From CAG-791 sp963650385 (GTDB lineage Bacteria; Bacillota; Clostridia; Lachnospirales; Lachnospiraceae): a stretch of 60,062 bases of DNA. Location of the stretch: positions 1 through 60,062 of the forward strand of contig CAVJLL010000013.1 in NCBI GenBank assembly GCA_963650385.1, read 5' to 3'. Within the stretch, counting starts at the first letter, position 1. Every line of letters begins with the position of its first letter. The notes below the pieces were generated by a model, which was not told where the DNA came from, did no database searches, and saw nothing but the letters and a program-made list of their open reading frames with translations. Shown here in pieces: positions 34,910 to 43,039 of the stretch. Both the position numbers and the translations under genes were made by a program.

Positions 34910-35248
34910 TTACTCCGCTTGCTTCGGCGAATAGGTGATCAGCTTTCCCGCCTGCCAGATGATCACACTCTCTCCAGCACTTGCAGCTATTGTGTAATCT
35001 CCGCTGACGTTTTGCAGACTAACCGTTCCATCATCGCCGTTCTGTGATCCACCAACGCGCGACTCAATCGCATTTCGATCCTGCAGATATGCATGATAGC
35101 TTTCTTCTGACCTGGTTACGATGCGGGATGCTGCCTGCACCATTCCTGCCAGCATAATTGCCCCAAACGCAACAATCAGCATCGCCGCCAGTGCCTCTCC
35201 GATGGATTCACCTGCCTCTGAGTGCAGCTTACCAAAAAGATTTTTCAT
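34910..35248 (-). CDS. Minor type IV pilin, PilV/GspI-like
   Basis: 112 aa. Leader MKNLFGKLHSEAG, then ESIGEALAAMLIVAFGAIML with Glu at +5 of the mature protein (E-S-I-G-E). The C-terminal half is small and beta-rich (DYTIAASAGESVIIWQAGKL). The ATG at 35248 with AGGG upstream is preferred to a TTG at 35266. It is one of three adjacent minor pilin genes that probably form the pilus-initiation complex. Confidence 0.8.
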   Translation of the reverse strand: MKNLFGKLHSEAGESIGEALAAMLIVAFGAIMLAGMVQAASRIVTRSEESYHAYLQDRNAIESRVGGSQNGDDGTVSLQNVSGDYTIAASAGESVIIWQAGKLITYSPKQAE

Positions 35249-35330
35249 GCGTCTGTTCCCTGTCAAATATCCTGTCTGTTTAGTATCCTCATTTCAATTT
35301 TCTTCAAAAAAATCTCGATATGCAGCGCAG

Positions 35331-36272
35331 CTATTCCATGTCCGAACCAACACTTTCGTCCGTACCAACGCTTTGCCAGGAGATCCGGCAGGTAATGTAC
35401 CGCACATTCTGACCGGCCTCGCCTTCTCCCTCAATAATGGATTCATAGTTCATTTCTATCGTGGGGACCAGAACAAACTCCAGGCTTTGCGTCGAAGCTG
35501 CGTCATTCTCCTCCGTGGAGAGATTCACAAGAATGCTGAAATCTGAGCGCATTGTCAGTGTGGCGTATACCGGCAGTTCACTCGATTCCTGTCCTGAGCT
35601 TTCCGAGCCAGATTCCTGTCCTGTTTCTTCTGCATCTGCTTCTTGCTTGGCCGTTTTCGGCTTCGGTTTTAACGAAAGCGTCACAGATTTTTGAGCAAGG
35701 CCTTTTTCCGGTCTCCACTGCTGTGTTCCCGATGCCTGGCTGCCAGATGCCGCACCATCCGAACCATTTGTCTGCCCGGAGTCTGCCGCTGCTTCATCCG
35801 GCCATGAGGCTTCCGCACTTTTCCAGACAGCTGGGCTGGAATAGATATCATTCGCCATTACAAGCCCCAACTGCTTCAGGTTTTCAATCTGGGTAAAGCT
35901 TATCGGTTCATAGGTCGTCCCGCCAACATTTGCTTTCGGATATTCTCCTGTCTCAGGACTATCGCTGTCTTTACCGGATGTGTTGCGATAAATCATCTTG
36001 GCAACGTCGTTGGCCGCATCAGCATCCGTGCTTGCTACCGGCTCTTTTCCGTCCGAGAGCATCGATGCAATGATCAGATCCTTGGCCGACTGCAGCATAT
36101 ATTGCTTATTCTGACCGGATTCGATCCCGCTCATCCTCCCGGCGGAGCTCATGGCCGCCGCGATGATGATCGATCCGACCACTGCGCAGACAATGAAAAA
36201 GAGCAGAGCTACCGCCAGGGACGCTCCGCCTTCGGATTTCATTTTCTGTTTGCACAGGCTTCTGATCTGCAT
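35331..36272 (-). CDS. Minor pilin, PilX/GspK-like, lacking Glu+5
   Basis: 313 aa. Leader MQIRSLCKQKMKSEGG, then ASLAVALLFFIVCAVVGSII; the +5 residue is Val, not Glu. GspK/PilX-type pilins are the class that typically lacks Glu+5 and caps the tip, which fits the large size and the neighbouring I- and J-like genes. A Ser/Gly/Glu-rich linker (QTNGSDGAASGSQASGTQQ; EETGQESGSESSGQESS) interrupts the globular part. The ribosome-binding site is weak. Confidence 0.78.
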   Translation of the reverse strand: MQIRSLCKQKMKSEGGASLAVALLFFIVCAVVGSIIIAAAMSSAGRMSGIESGQNKQYMLQSAKDLIIASMLSDGKEPVASTDADAANDVAKMIYRNTSGKDSDSPETGEYPKANVGGTTYEPISFTQIENLKQLGLVMANDIYSSPAVWKSAEASWPDEAAADSGQTNGSDGAASGSQASGTQQWRPEKGLAQKSVTLSLKPKPKTAKQEADAEETGQESGSESSGQESSELPVYATLTMRSDFSILVNLSTEENDAASTQSLEFVLVPTIEMNYESIIEGEGEAGQNVRYITCRISWQSVGTDESVGSDME

Positions 36273-36369
36273 GGCAGGTTATCTTTCTATCATCACTGTC
36301 ACCGGTACATCGCGAGCCGGTCGTTTTTTATCGATGCATTAGGGAAATGCTGATTCTACCCGCGTTTCC

Positions 36370-36969
36370 TCAGCTATTCTCGTTATCGAGGAAATTGATT
36401 CCGTCCGTGCTGGTTGCGTTGTACAGCGTCTCGTAGAAGGTGACGGTCGCGCTGACCTCCACCGGTCCGTCGGAGAGGCTTCCGGACGAGGTATTGCTCC
36501 TGCCGGACGGCGTAATCGTGATGTCCTGGAGCAGGCACCGGTATTCGCAGTGGTACAGAGCCTCCAGCATGCTCTTCGCTGACGCATAGCTGCCGGCTTC
36601 GAAGGTGATCTGCAGCTCACGGCGCACGGTGGTATCTCCGCTGTAGGCAGTCGGGTCCTGGAAGCTGAGCTTAAAGGTTTCCGCGTTCTCAAAAATGTTG
36701 TTCAGCGCGATGATTTCCTGCTTCTGGTTGTTGTAGGTGGCCACCACGCCGTCGCTGGTGAGCTTGCCGGATTCAATCTGCTCCTGCATCTTCCGCATGG
36801 AGGCCGCCTTCGTCTGGTAGGCCGACAGCTCTGTTTCCAGAACGGAGGTGTCGTACTGAACCCTGGCCTCCTGCAGGCCCTTATATACGAACTGGTAGTA
36901 AAACAAGCCGATCAGCGCCGCTGCCAGGAGCAGCAGCACGATCTCTTCCGATTTCTTTAAATTTCTCAT
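36370..36969 (-). CDS. pilO: Type IV pilus alignment protein PilO
   Basis: 199 aa, bitopic inner-membrane protein: cytoplasmic NLKKSEE, one membrane helix (about residues 9-27, IVLLLLAAALIGLFYYQFVY), a coiled-coil (28-85) and a ferredoxin-like C-domain with QITFEAGSYASAKSMLEAL. It pairs with PilN to link PilM to the pilus assembly platform. GGGG lies just before the ATG. The gene lies between pilN and the minor pilins, the standard order. Confidence 0.82.
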   Translation of the reverse strand: MRNLKKSEEIVLLLLAAALIGLFYYQFVYKGLQEARVQYDTSVLETELSAYQTKAASMRKMQEQIESGKLTSDGVVATYNNQKQEIIALNNIFENAETFKLSFQDPTAYSGDTTVRRELQITFEAGSYASAKSMLEALYHCEYRCLLQDITITPSGRSNTSSGSLSDGPVEVSATVTFYETLYNATSTDGINFLDNENS

Positions 36970-36984
36970 TTCTACCCCTAATGC

Positions 36985-37045
36985 CGCTGTTTTACAGCGG
37001 CAACCCGAGGAGAATTTCGCAAGAGCGAACTCTCCGTTAGGATCG
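36985..37045 (-). repeat. Small hairpins in the pilN-pilO spacer
   Basis: GCCGCTGTTTTACAGCGGC (36985-37003) is a perfect hairpin; beside it GAGGAGAATTTCGC...GCGAACTCTCC forms a second. A similar GCTGCTGTTTTGCAGC occurs at 40392 before pilD. They may tune expression within the operon or be repeat remnants. Confidence 0.45.
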
Positions 37046-37056
37046 CAAACTCCTCA

Positions 37057-37839
37057 TCACTGCGCATTTCCTTCGACGTCTGTCTGTGACAGATCCGAGG
37101 CAACGCCTTCTGCGACGTTCTCCATTGCCTCCGAAAGCGGATTGACCACCGTCACGCCCGTGCTCGCAGTCTCCTCTGTCTCCGTCTCCGTGCCTGCTGC
37201 CGTGAAGTAAATGGTCATAGAGGAGATGACGTTCTCCGCGGCGCTTTGTGCCTCTGATGCGTTCTGCTCCTTCGTTGCTGCGTTGGAGACGACCACATAG
37301 GTCACGAGCGGGCTCTCCTCCAGCCTTGCCGTCACGTCAGAAACACTGGCGAGCTTTGCCGAATTGATGGAGAGCGTTGCGACATTCCCCGACATGCTCA
37401 TGCTAAGGAGCGCATCACTTTGCATCAGCTCCTTCTCCACCAGACCCAGAATTTCCATCCGGTCCTGCAGCGTAGCCTCCTCGGTATTCAGATACCCGTT
37501 GCCGTAGTGCGAATACTCGGCACGAACCTCCTCGTAGGGCTCCAGTGAGGCTTTCGCCTCCTCAACCTGCGCTTCCATCTGATGGTAATTGCTCTCGAGC
37601 CGGTTGATCTCATCGAGCTTGCCCTGCACGAACACCTTGCTGAACAGGGCGACACCGCACATGAATACGAGAAAAATGGCGATCTCCGCCATATTTTTCC
37701 CAGTGTGCTTCTCTTCAATGAACAGGTTGATGGAGGTCTTATCGGGGATCCTGCCCGCCGGCCTTCCCGCAGGCAAAACAAGACCGCCGGCCTTCACCAG
37801 CTGACCATCCTTTTTCTTCTGTATCTTCTGATCTGCCAT
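37057..37839 (-). CDS. pilN: Type IV pilus assembly protein PilN
   Basis: 260 aa, bitopic. The cytoplasmic N-terminus carries SINLFIEEKHTGK (about residues 36-48), corresponding to the PilM-binding INL(L/F) motif; then one membrane helix (about 51-68), a coiled-coil (70-100) and a ferredoxin-like domain (NVATLSINSAKLASVSDVTA). A Thr/Glu/Ala-rich tail (to 260) is extra compared with most PilN. AAGGA precedes the ATG. Directly downstream of pilM. Confidence 0.85.
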   Translation of the reverse strand: MADQKIQKKKDGQLVKAGGLVLPAGRPAGRIPDKTSINLFIEEKHTGKNMAEIAIFLVFMCGVALFSKVFVQGKLDEINRLESNYHQMEAQVEEAKASLEPYEEVRAEYSHYGNGYLNTEEATLQDRMEILGLVEKELMQSDALLSMSMSGNVATLSINSAKLASVSDVTARLEESPLVTYVVVSNAATKEQNASEAQSAAENVISSMTIYFTAAGTETETEETASTGVTVVNPLSEAMENVAEGVASDLSQTDVEGNAQ

Positions 37840-37957
37840 AGTTCCTTTCCATGCCCTGCAACAGCAGCGGCTGCCCGGGCGAAATCTGCAGGCGTGCCCG
37901 CTCCGACGATCCCTGCTGCACGGTCAGAGCCCGTCCGCGCGGCTCTTCGTCCCTGCC

Positions 37958-39295
37958 CTATTCCAGTACCGCGCCGTATCCCTGCATCATCAGCAGCAGG
38001 TTGTCGCCGTCCGCATCCTTCTGAAGATTCGCGCCGTCCGGCAGGAGCTCTGTCAGCGGCCGCACCGGCAGGTCCACCGATTCCTCAATCCGCTCCACGA
38101 ATACCGGGTGCGCGGCTCGTCCGCAATAGTAAATGCAGTCGATGGAATTGCGGGGATTGTTGTAGTTGTAGAAGTTCATGACGCGCATCACTTCCGTGGC
38201 CATGGTCTGAATCTGATCCACGACCAGGTCGCTTTCTGCGACGCCGTCCTGGCTGGCATCGAGCATGACCTGCGCGATGTGCACATCCACGCCCTTCTCC
38301 GCCGCGATGGCCTCGCACAGCGATTTCTCGCTGGCGCTTAGGTTTCTGGTGATCTCATAGGCTCCGCCGGAGAAAAAGTGCAGCTGCATGCGGCTGTAGC
38401 CCATGCACAGAACCGCATAATCCTTGCTGAGCTTCGCCGGGAGCTCGGTCTGCGCCGCTCCGTTGCTGCCGGTGCCTGCTGCCGTTTCGGGACGTGCCGT
38501 CGATTCCGGTCTTCCCCCGGTGCTTCCCGATACCGCGCCCACGGGATTCCCTGCAGCGGATACACCCTCGGCTGCGGCACTCTGCAGCGGTGTTCCCTCT
38601 CCCGTATGGATTCCGCTGGCCTGTGCCTCTGCGGCTGCGCGGCGGGAGAGCTCCTCCACGGAAAGGCTGCCGCGGCGCTTCTTCCTCTCCAATGCCTGCT
38701 GACGCTGCTGTTCTTCCTTCTGCTCTTCCCGGTGCTGCGCCGCTCTTTGCTTCTCCTCCTGTGCGAGCCTCTTTTTGCGGCTGGCGGGATCCTCCGGCGG
38801 CAGCACGATCTGCTGCAGCGCCAGAACATCCGGAACGAGCTTGACCAGTGTGAGGCCGGCGCGTTTGCACATGGCCTTGTACTGAGTGATCTGCTCCTTG
38901 GAAAATGCGGCAATCAGGAGCTCCAGCTCCTGCTCATCGGAGGAGAGCACGGCGTAATCGTATACGTACTGGTCGGGCTCATCCTGCAGGTAATCGTGAA
39001 ATTCATAGGGAATGTTGATCAAGAGCTGCCGGTGCGTCATGCGGGGCAGCCGCACGCGCCGGATGTAGTAGGATTCCGAAGGGAGGGCAAAGACGGCGTT
39101 CCGGACGCGGATCTTATTGCTCCTTATGACCTCGCGCAGGTACTCCGCCAACGCATGAAAGGCCGCGATTCTGCCGCCCACGACCATGTTGTCGGGCATG
39201 ACCTCCAGCACCGTGCGGGTCACACGGCCTTTATTCATGATCACAATTTTAAGAAAACGGTCTTCGACCTCGATGCCGAGATATTTGCCTGCCAT
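37958..39295 (-). CDS. pilM: Type IV pilus assembly protein PilM, with long internal insertion
   Basis: Actin-like cytoplasmic ATPase of the pilus alignment complex, 445 aa, about 90-100 longer than usual. It starts MAGKYLGIEVEDRFLKIVIM, the FtsA/PilM fold with the phosphate-1 region; AVFALPSESYYIRRVRLPRM and later LCMGYSRMQLHFFSGG fit PilM. Between them (about 190-315) is a charged coiled-coil (KQRAAQHREEQKEEQQRQQA) followed by an Ala/Gly/Thr-rich stretch, not part of the usual fold. The ATG at 39295 is chosen as it begins the actin-like fold. Confidence 0.85.
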   Translation of the reverse strand: MAGKYLGIEVEDRFLKIVIMNKGRVTRTVLEVMPDNMVVGGRIAAFHALAEYLREVIRSNKIRVRNAVFALPSESYYIRRVRLPRMTHRQLLINIPYEFHDYLQDEPDQYVYDYAVLSSDEQELELLIAAFSKEQITQYKAMCKRAGLTLVKLVPDVLALQQIVLPPEDPASRKKRLAQEEKQRAAQHREEQKEEQQRQQALERKKRRGSLSVEELSRRAAAEAQASGIHTGEGTPLQSAAAEGVSAAGNPVGAVSGSTGGRPESTARPETAAGTGSNGAAQTELPAKLSKDYAVLCMGYSRMQLHFFSGGAYEITRNLSASEKSLCEAIAAEKGVDVHIAQVMLDASQDGVAESDLVVDQIQTMATEVMRVMNFYNYNNPRNSIDCIYYCGRAAHPVFVERIEESVDLPVRPLTELLPDGANLQKDADGDNLLLMMQGYGAVLE

Positions 39296-39329
39296 ACGCG
39301 TAATTCCAATCAAATTCAACCTGTGGTAA

Positions 39330-39383
39330 CTATCAGAGCTCACTTGCAGCACTCGCAAAACCGCTGCTGCGCAGCTTCTCTCC
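39330..39383. repeat. Degenerate family A fragment upstream of pilM
   Basis: CTATCAGAGCTCACTTGCAG...CGCAAAACCGCTGCTGCGCAG resembles the reverse complement of the right end of the family A element (CTATTCAGAGCCCATTCGCAAAATCGCTGCTGCGCAG) with changes and an insertion. Confidence 0.45.
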
Positions 39384-39471
39384 TAAATGTCTATAAATAT
39401 CTTAAACTATAACATAAATTTAATTCTGACTCTATCAGATTTCGTCGGAGTGCCGATAAAAATGCCGCCAC

Positions 39472-39543
39472 TTTACAAACGCCGGCCACGACGGGTCCTG
39501 GCGGAGTTGTCTGCCGCCCTGTCGTTTGGCTGGCGAGTGTACT
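39472..39543. repeat. Family B repeat after pilD
   Basis: TTACAAACGCCGGCC and GGCTGGCGAGTGTACT form the ends. The core GGGTCCTGGCGGAGTTGTC is identical to the galT copy, with a shorter inner hairpin (GGCGG...CCGCC). It ends 9 bp from the pilD stop codon. Confidence 0.75.
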
Positions 39544-39551
39544 GCAACTCG

Positions 39552-40376
39552 TTACAGCAGCGACAGGTACCGATTCACCAGGGGCTCTCCCCAGTAAAGG
39601 CAGAACAGGATTCCGACAGAAATGGCCGGCCCGAAGGGTATTTTCTGATTTTTCCTTGCTGCGGCGAAGCCGAGGCCGAAGACGCAAGATACGATGACAC
39701 ACAGAAGGCCGCGCAAGGGGCCGAGGTACAGTCCTGCCGCGAAGAACAGCTTGATGTCGCCGCCGCCCAGACCTTCCTTGCCCGATATCCGGTCGAAAAT
39801 CAGGGAAATAAGGAGGAGCCCCCCGCCGAGGAGAAATGCACCGCCGAGGCTCCCTGCAAGAGCCGTCCTTACAATTTCCGAAAGCGCCTGTCCGCCGGCA
39901 GTTCCGATTGGCAGCTCGACAAACGGAAATGTCACCGCATAGACAACCAGCAGTGCGAGAATCAATGCATTCGGGATTCGATAGGATTCCAGATCAATCA
40001 ATGACAGCACGAACAGGATGCATGTGAGAAGAAGGCCGCGGATAAGGCTCGGTGTCAGTCCCAGCTGCGTCAGGCATAGAAGCCACAGCCCGGCACTGAC
40101 GAGCTCTGTTGCCATGTATCGTGGAGAGACACGTTCGCCGCAGTAGCGGCATTTCCCCTTCAGCAAAAGGTAGCTGAACACCGGCACCAGATCCGCTGCG
40201 TGCAGCTCATGTCCGCAGCCCGCGCAGTGACTGCGGCCTTTCAGCACGCTCTCTCCATGTACCATGCGCCATGCCATGCAGTTGAGAAAGCTGCCGAATA
40301 CCGCACCCAGAATCACGGCCAGAATGCAGGCATAGACGGCCAATGCCGGTGCCTGACACAGTTCCTGAAAGCTCAT
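39552..40376 (-). CDS. pilD: Prepilin peptidase / N-methyltransferase
   Basis: Polytopic aspartic protease, 274 aa, that cuts and N-methylates prepilins. The cytoplasmic zinc loop has paired CxxC (CAGC, CRYC) at about residues 51-78, following GSFLNCMAWRM. Catalytic Asp residues lie in LSLIDLESYRIPN and LGGGDIKLF (GxGD motif). Likely substrates are the five pilin-like proteins in this window, including the 3214-aa one. Confidence 0.95.
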   Translation of the reverse strand: MSFQELCQAPALAVYACILAVILGAVFGSFLNCMAWRMVHGESVLKGRSHCAGCGHELHAADLVPVFSYLLLKGKCRYCGERVSPRYMATELVSAGLWLLCLTQLGLTPSLIRGLLLTCILFVLSLIDLESYRIPNALILALLVVYAVTFPFVELPIGTAGGQALSEIVRTALAGSLGGAFLLGGGLLLISLIFDRISGKEGLGGGDIKLFFAAGLYLGPLRGLLCVIVSCVFGLGFAAARKNQKIPFGPAISVGILFCLYWGEPLVNRYLSLL

Positions 40377-40415
40377 ATGGTTTTCTCCTATGCTGCTGTT
40401 TTGCAGCGCTCTTTC

Positions 40416-41090
40416 TTAATCAGTGTCTTCTCCGGCGGCTTCCTCCGCGATTCTCTGCCTGTCCGCCTCAATCTCGTCCTTTTGCTGATCCGTCAGGGCA
40501 TTGCGCTCCGCCATGGTCATAAGCTCATAATCCAGAACCGTGCATTTCTTCCCGGTCCAGCGAATATTGATGATGGTGTCGTCCTGTATGGTGACGGCAA
40601 GCAGCTGTGCACCGTCCTCCGTTCCGAAATTCGGCACGCCCTTGGCACCGGTGACGGCATTCTTATTGTCCTCCTGCGAGGTCCGTCCGTAGGGTTCAAT
40701 GGTGGAGAGCTTCGAAAGCGGCAGGCATTTATGCGTGAGCTCGTCATAATAGTAGGTCACCAGCCCCTGTGCACCGTCCTGCAGATAGGTGATGGATGCA
40801 ACGTCTCTTGCCGTGGCGACACTCGTGGAATCGGTTTCGATTCTGGCATTGCGCAGGTGCTCCTGATAGCCCGGAATAACCACGAACAGGATGCAGCAAA
40901 CGATCACTGCGGTCAGCAGGATCGCGATCGGAAGGATCATCCCGTCTTCGTTTTGTATGCAGCTCTTTATGGTCCGGCCCGTGAAGGATTCCGGCAAGGC
41001 TGTCCGATTCCGATCATCCGTCGCCCTCAAACCACAGGACCGGTGTCTGTTCCGTACCTTATACAGCAAATTTTGCGGATTTTTCTGCAT
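40416..41090 (-). CDS. Pilin-like membrane protein with long N-terminal leader
   Basis: 224 aa, unassigned. A basic cytoplasmic segment of about 50 residues ends EDG, followed by MILPIAILLTAVIVCCILFV and then RNARIETDSTSVATARDVAS, a spacing like the pilin N-terminal helix (the D..S.A.A pattern). A prepilin-type site after Gly50 is possible, but +5 is Ile, not Glu. AGGAGGGG before the ATG at 41090 makes the long leader real, although an ATG at 40940 would remove it. It heads the pilD-pilM-pilN-pilO run. It could be an atypical minor pilin or an assembly factor. Confidence 0.6.
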   Translation of the reverse strand: MQKNPQNLLYKVRNRHRSCGLRATDDRNRTALPESFTGRTIKSCIQNEDGMILPIAILLTAVIVCCILFVVIPGYQEHLRNARIETDSTSVATARDVASITYLQDGAQGLVTYYYDELTHKCLPLSKLSTIEPYGRTSQEDNKNAVTGAKGVPNFGTEDGAQLLAVTIQDDTIINIRWTGKKCTVLDYELMTMAERNALTDQQKDEIEADRQRIAEEAAGEDTD

Positions 41091-41147
41091 GAAATATTCC
41101 CCTCCTGCAGCTTAATCTTGCGGCAGGCGCCCGGCAATTGCCTCGCT

Positions 41148-41684
41148 CTACCACAGCCACAGCAGCAGCCCCGCTGCCGCGCCGGCCAGATATCCGGCTG
41201 CCACGTCCTTTGGATAGTGCACGCCGCCCAGCACACGGATCGCCGCAACCGCCAGCGCCAGAACCAAGAGCACTACTCCTGCGTACAGATTATGCTGCAG
41301 TGCACACATCGCGATCACCGCCGCCGAGAACACGTGGCGGCTCGGCATCGAATGTCCGCTCCCGTCGCGTGCGATCAATGCATCAATCGGCCACTCCTCA
41401 TACGGGCGCCCGGCGTTGATCCTGCCCCGAATCACGCTGAGCAAAATAAAAGCGCCCCCCGGCACCAGTACATCCGGGAGGATCACACGCACTGCCTCCG
41501 AGATACTCTGACCCGCGTTTACCGCCCGGCCAAAAAGCAGCACCAGCATTCCGGGATAAAACAGGAAGATTCCTCCCGTCAGAATCTTATCCGCCGCATT
41601 TAATGCGCGCACCGCCCACGGCCTTTCCCGGATGGGGCTCGTTATTTTATTGTAGAAATCGATATAATTACTCGGTCCCATCAT
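41148..41684 (-). CDS. PAP2-family membrane phosphatase
   Basis: 178 aa, polytopic. All three PAP2 signatures are visible: RGRINAGRP (KX6RP type), GHSMPSRH (PSGH type) and RVLGGVHYPKDVAAG (SRX5HX3D type). It probably dephosphorylates undecaprenyl pyrophosphate or another lipid phosphate on the outer face of the membrane. GGAGG nine bases before the ATG at 41684 sets the start, which overlaps the end of the AAA+ gene by 17 bp in another frame. Confidence 0.87.
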   Translation of the reverse strand: MMGPSNYIDFYNKITSPIRERPWAVRALNAADKILTGGIFLFYPGMLVLLFGRAVNAGQSISEAVRVILPDVLVPGGAFILLSVIRGRINAGRPYEEWPIDALIARDGSGHSMPSRHVFSAAVIAMCALQHNLYAGVVLLVLALAVAAIRVLGGVHYPKDVAAGYLAGAAAGLLLWLW

Positions 41685-42717
41685 CCCACAGATCCTCCAG
41701 CGTGATCTGCTGCATCTGTTCCTTCGTCGGGTGCTCCTCTGCCGCAAGACGTCTTGCCTGGTTCGTAATGATCGTTTCGAACAGATTCCGCACGGCTCTT
41801 GCGTTGGCGAAGTTCTCCGGCGACTGCGATTTCTGGAGCATGAGCAGTGTTTTGACCTGGTCCCTCGCCTCCGGATCCGGCGTGTACTCGTATTTGCGGC
41901 AGTTCATGTCAAAGATATCCAGGAGCTCATCGACCGTATAATCCGGAAATTCAATGAATTTATTGAAGCGGCTCTCAAGGCCGGGGTTCGAGTGAATGAA
42001 GGTCTCCATCGGCTCGGTATAGCCTGCCACAATCACCACAAAATCCTCGCGGTGATCCTCCATCGCCTTGAGGAGCGTGTCGATGGCCTCCTGCCCGAAA
42101 TCGCTGCCGCCCGCCGCTCCGCTCCTGGCAAGGGAATAGGCTTCATCAATGAATAAGACGCCGCCCATGGCTTCCTCGATCTTCTTCTGCGTCTTGACCG
42201 CCGTCTGACCGACATACCCTGCCACCAGGCCGGACCGGTCGCATTCCACGAGCTGTCCCTTCGACAGAACACCGATCTTCCGGTAGAGCCTTGCCAGAAT
42301 TCTGGCCACCGTTGTCTTGCCGGTTCCTGGATTTCCGGTGAATACCAGGTGCATGGAGACCGGTACGTTCTTCATGCCGGCTTCCTTGCGGAGCTTCTGA
42401 ATCCGCGTGAAATCGTACAGCTCCTTCACGTCATGCTTGATGCCGGTGAGACCGATGAGGCCGTTTAACTCCTCCATGGGATCCGTCTCCGGCTCCTTCG
42501 TCTGCGGAAAGGCTTCCTGGGCCTGGGCGAGTGCTTTCCTGGCTTCCTCCAGCGCATCCCCCGACTTTCCGGTGCTGCCGGCTGCGGTTTCTTTCTGATT
42601 TTTCTCGTATATATTTTTCCCGTTTAGATTTTTCTCATTTAAATTTTTCTCGTACAGATCCCCGTAGAGATCTGCAAATGGATTCTGGCTCAACTTCTTA
42701 TCCCCCTGCAGTGCCAT
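41668..42717 (-). CDS. AAA+ ATPase, CbbX/SpoVK family
   Basis: 349 aa. AAA+ core with Walker A FTGNPGTGKTTVARI, Walker B GGVLFIDEAYSLA, sensor-1 region VVIVAGYTE and arginine finger FNPGLESRF-type (NPGLESRFNKFIEF). The N-terminal 60 residues are low complexity with near-repeats of (Y)EKNLN and EKNQ, encoded by A/T-rich direct repeats. CbbX-type proteins remodel rubisco; SpoVK relatives act in sporulation; neither role can be assigned here. No good ribosome-binding site is visible; the GTG at 42726 is an alternative start. Confidence 0.82.
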   Translation of the reverse strand: MALQGDKKLSQNPFADLYGDLYEKNLNEKNLNGKNIYEKNQKETAAGSTGKSGDALEEARKALAQAQEAFPQTKEPETDPMEELNGLIGLTGIKHDVKELYDFTRIQKLRKEAGMKNVPVSMHLVFTGNPGTGKTTVARILARLYRKIGVLSKGQLVECDRSGLVAGYVGQTAVKTQKKIEEAMGGVLFIDEAYSLARSGAAGGSDFGQEAIDTLLKAMEDHREDFVVIVAGYTEPMETFIHSNPGLESRFNKFIEFPDYTVDELLDIFDMNCRKYEYTPDPEARDQVKTLLMLQKSQSPENFANARAVRNLFETIITNQARRLAAEEHPTKEQMQQITLEDLWDDGTE

Positions 42718-42762
42718 CACATTCACGCATAATCGTAGTAAAGTTTAAGCGATATTGATGCT

Positions 42763-42801
42763 TCTGTACAGACGCCAGCCACGATGGGTCCTGGCGGACT
42801 G
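42763..42801. repeat. Family B repeat, left half only
   Basis: CTGTACAGACGCCAGCCACG then ATGGGTCCTGGCGGACT; identical to the start of the galT copy but for one or two bases, then diverges. It lies in the 322-bp region between the AAA+ ATPase gene and the divergent pilin gene, which otherwise holds only the possible promoter at 42919. Confidence 0.65.
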
Positions 42802-42918
42802 GCTTCTGATCTATTCCGTCAATCGTGGGGAACTGATTCTGACAGCATCAAGGACCGGATCCCATTCCGATCTTTTCTGAAATTACGATGAAAGCGGTGT
42901 CCGCCCCTTCTCTTGTCA

Positions 42919-42954
42919 TTGCCTGATACGCTTAAATTCTGTACAATAAGTTTT
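42919..42954 (+). promoter_or_regulatory. Possible promoter of the major pilin gene
   Basis: TTGCCT (42919-42924), a 17-bp spacer, TACAAT (42942-42947); start expected near 42954, giving a leader of about 85 nt. CTGTACA (42939) and TGTACAG (42970) form an inverted repeat around the start region. I looked for a cyclic-di-GMP riboswitch here and saw none. Confidence 0.35.
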
Positions 42955-43039
42955 TGTAAAGTGCTCATGTACAGAGGCTTTGCAGGGAAAAGGAACAGGC
43001 TCTTTGATTATCTTTGACCGATTGAAGGATTTTCATCTC

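Noticed and set aside
42802..43039. Cyclic-di-GMP riboswitch before the pilin gene
   Set aside because: Such switches often precede clostridial pilus genes, but I could not find the conserved GEMM core or its two stems here.
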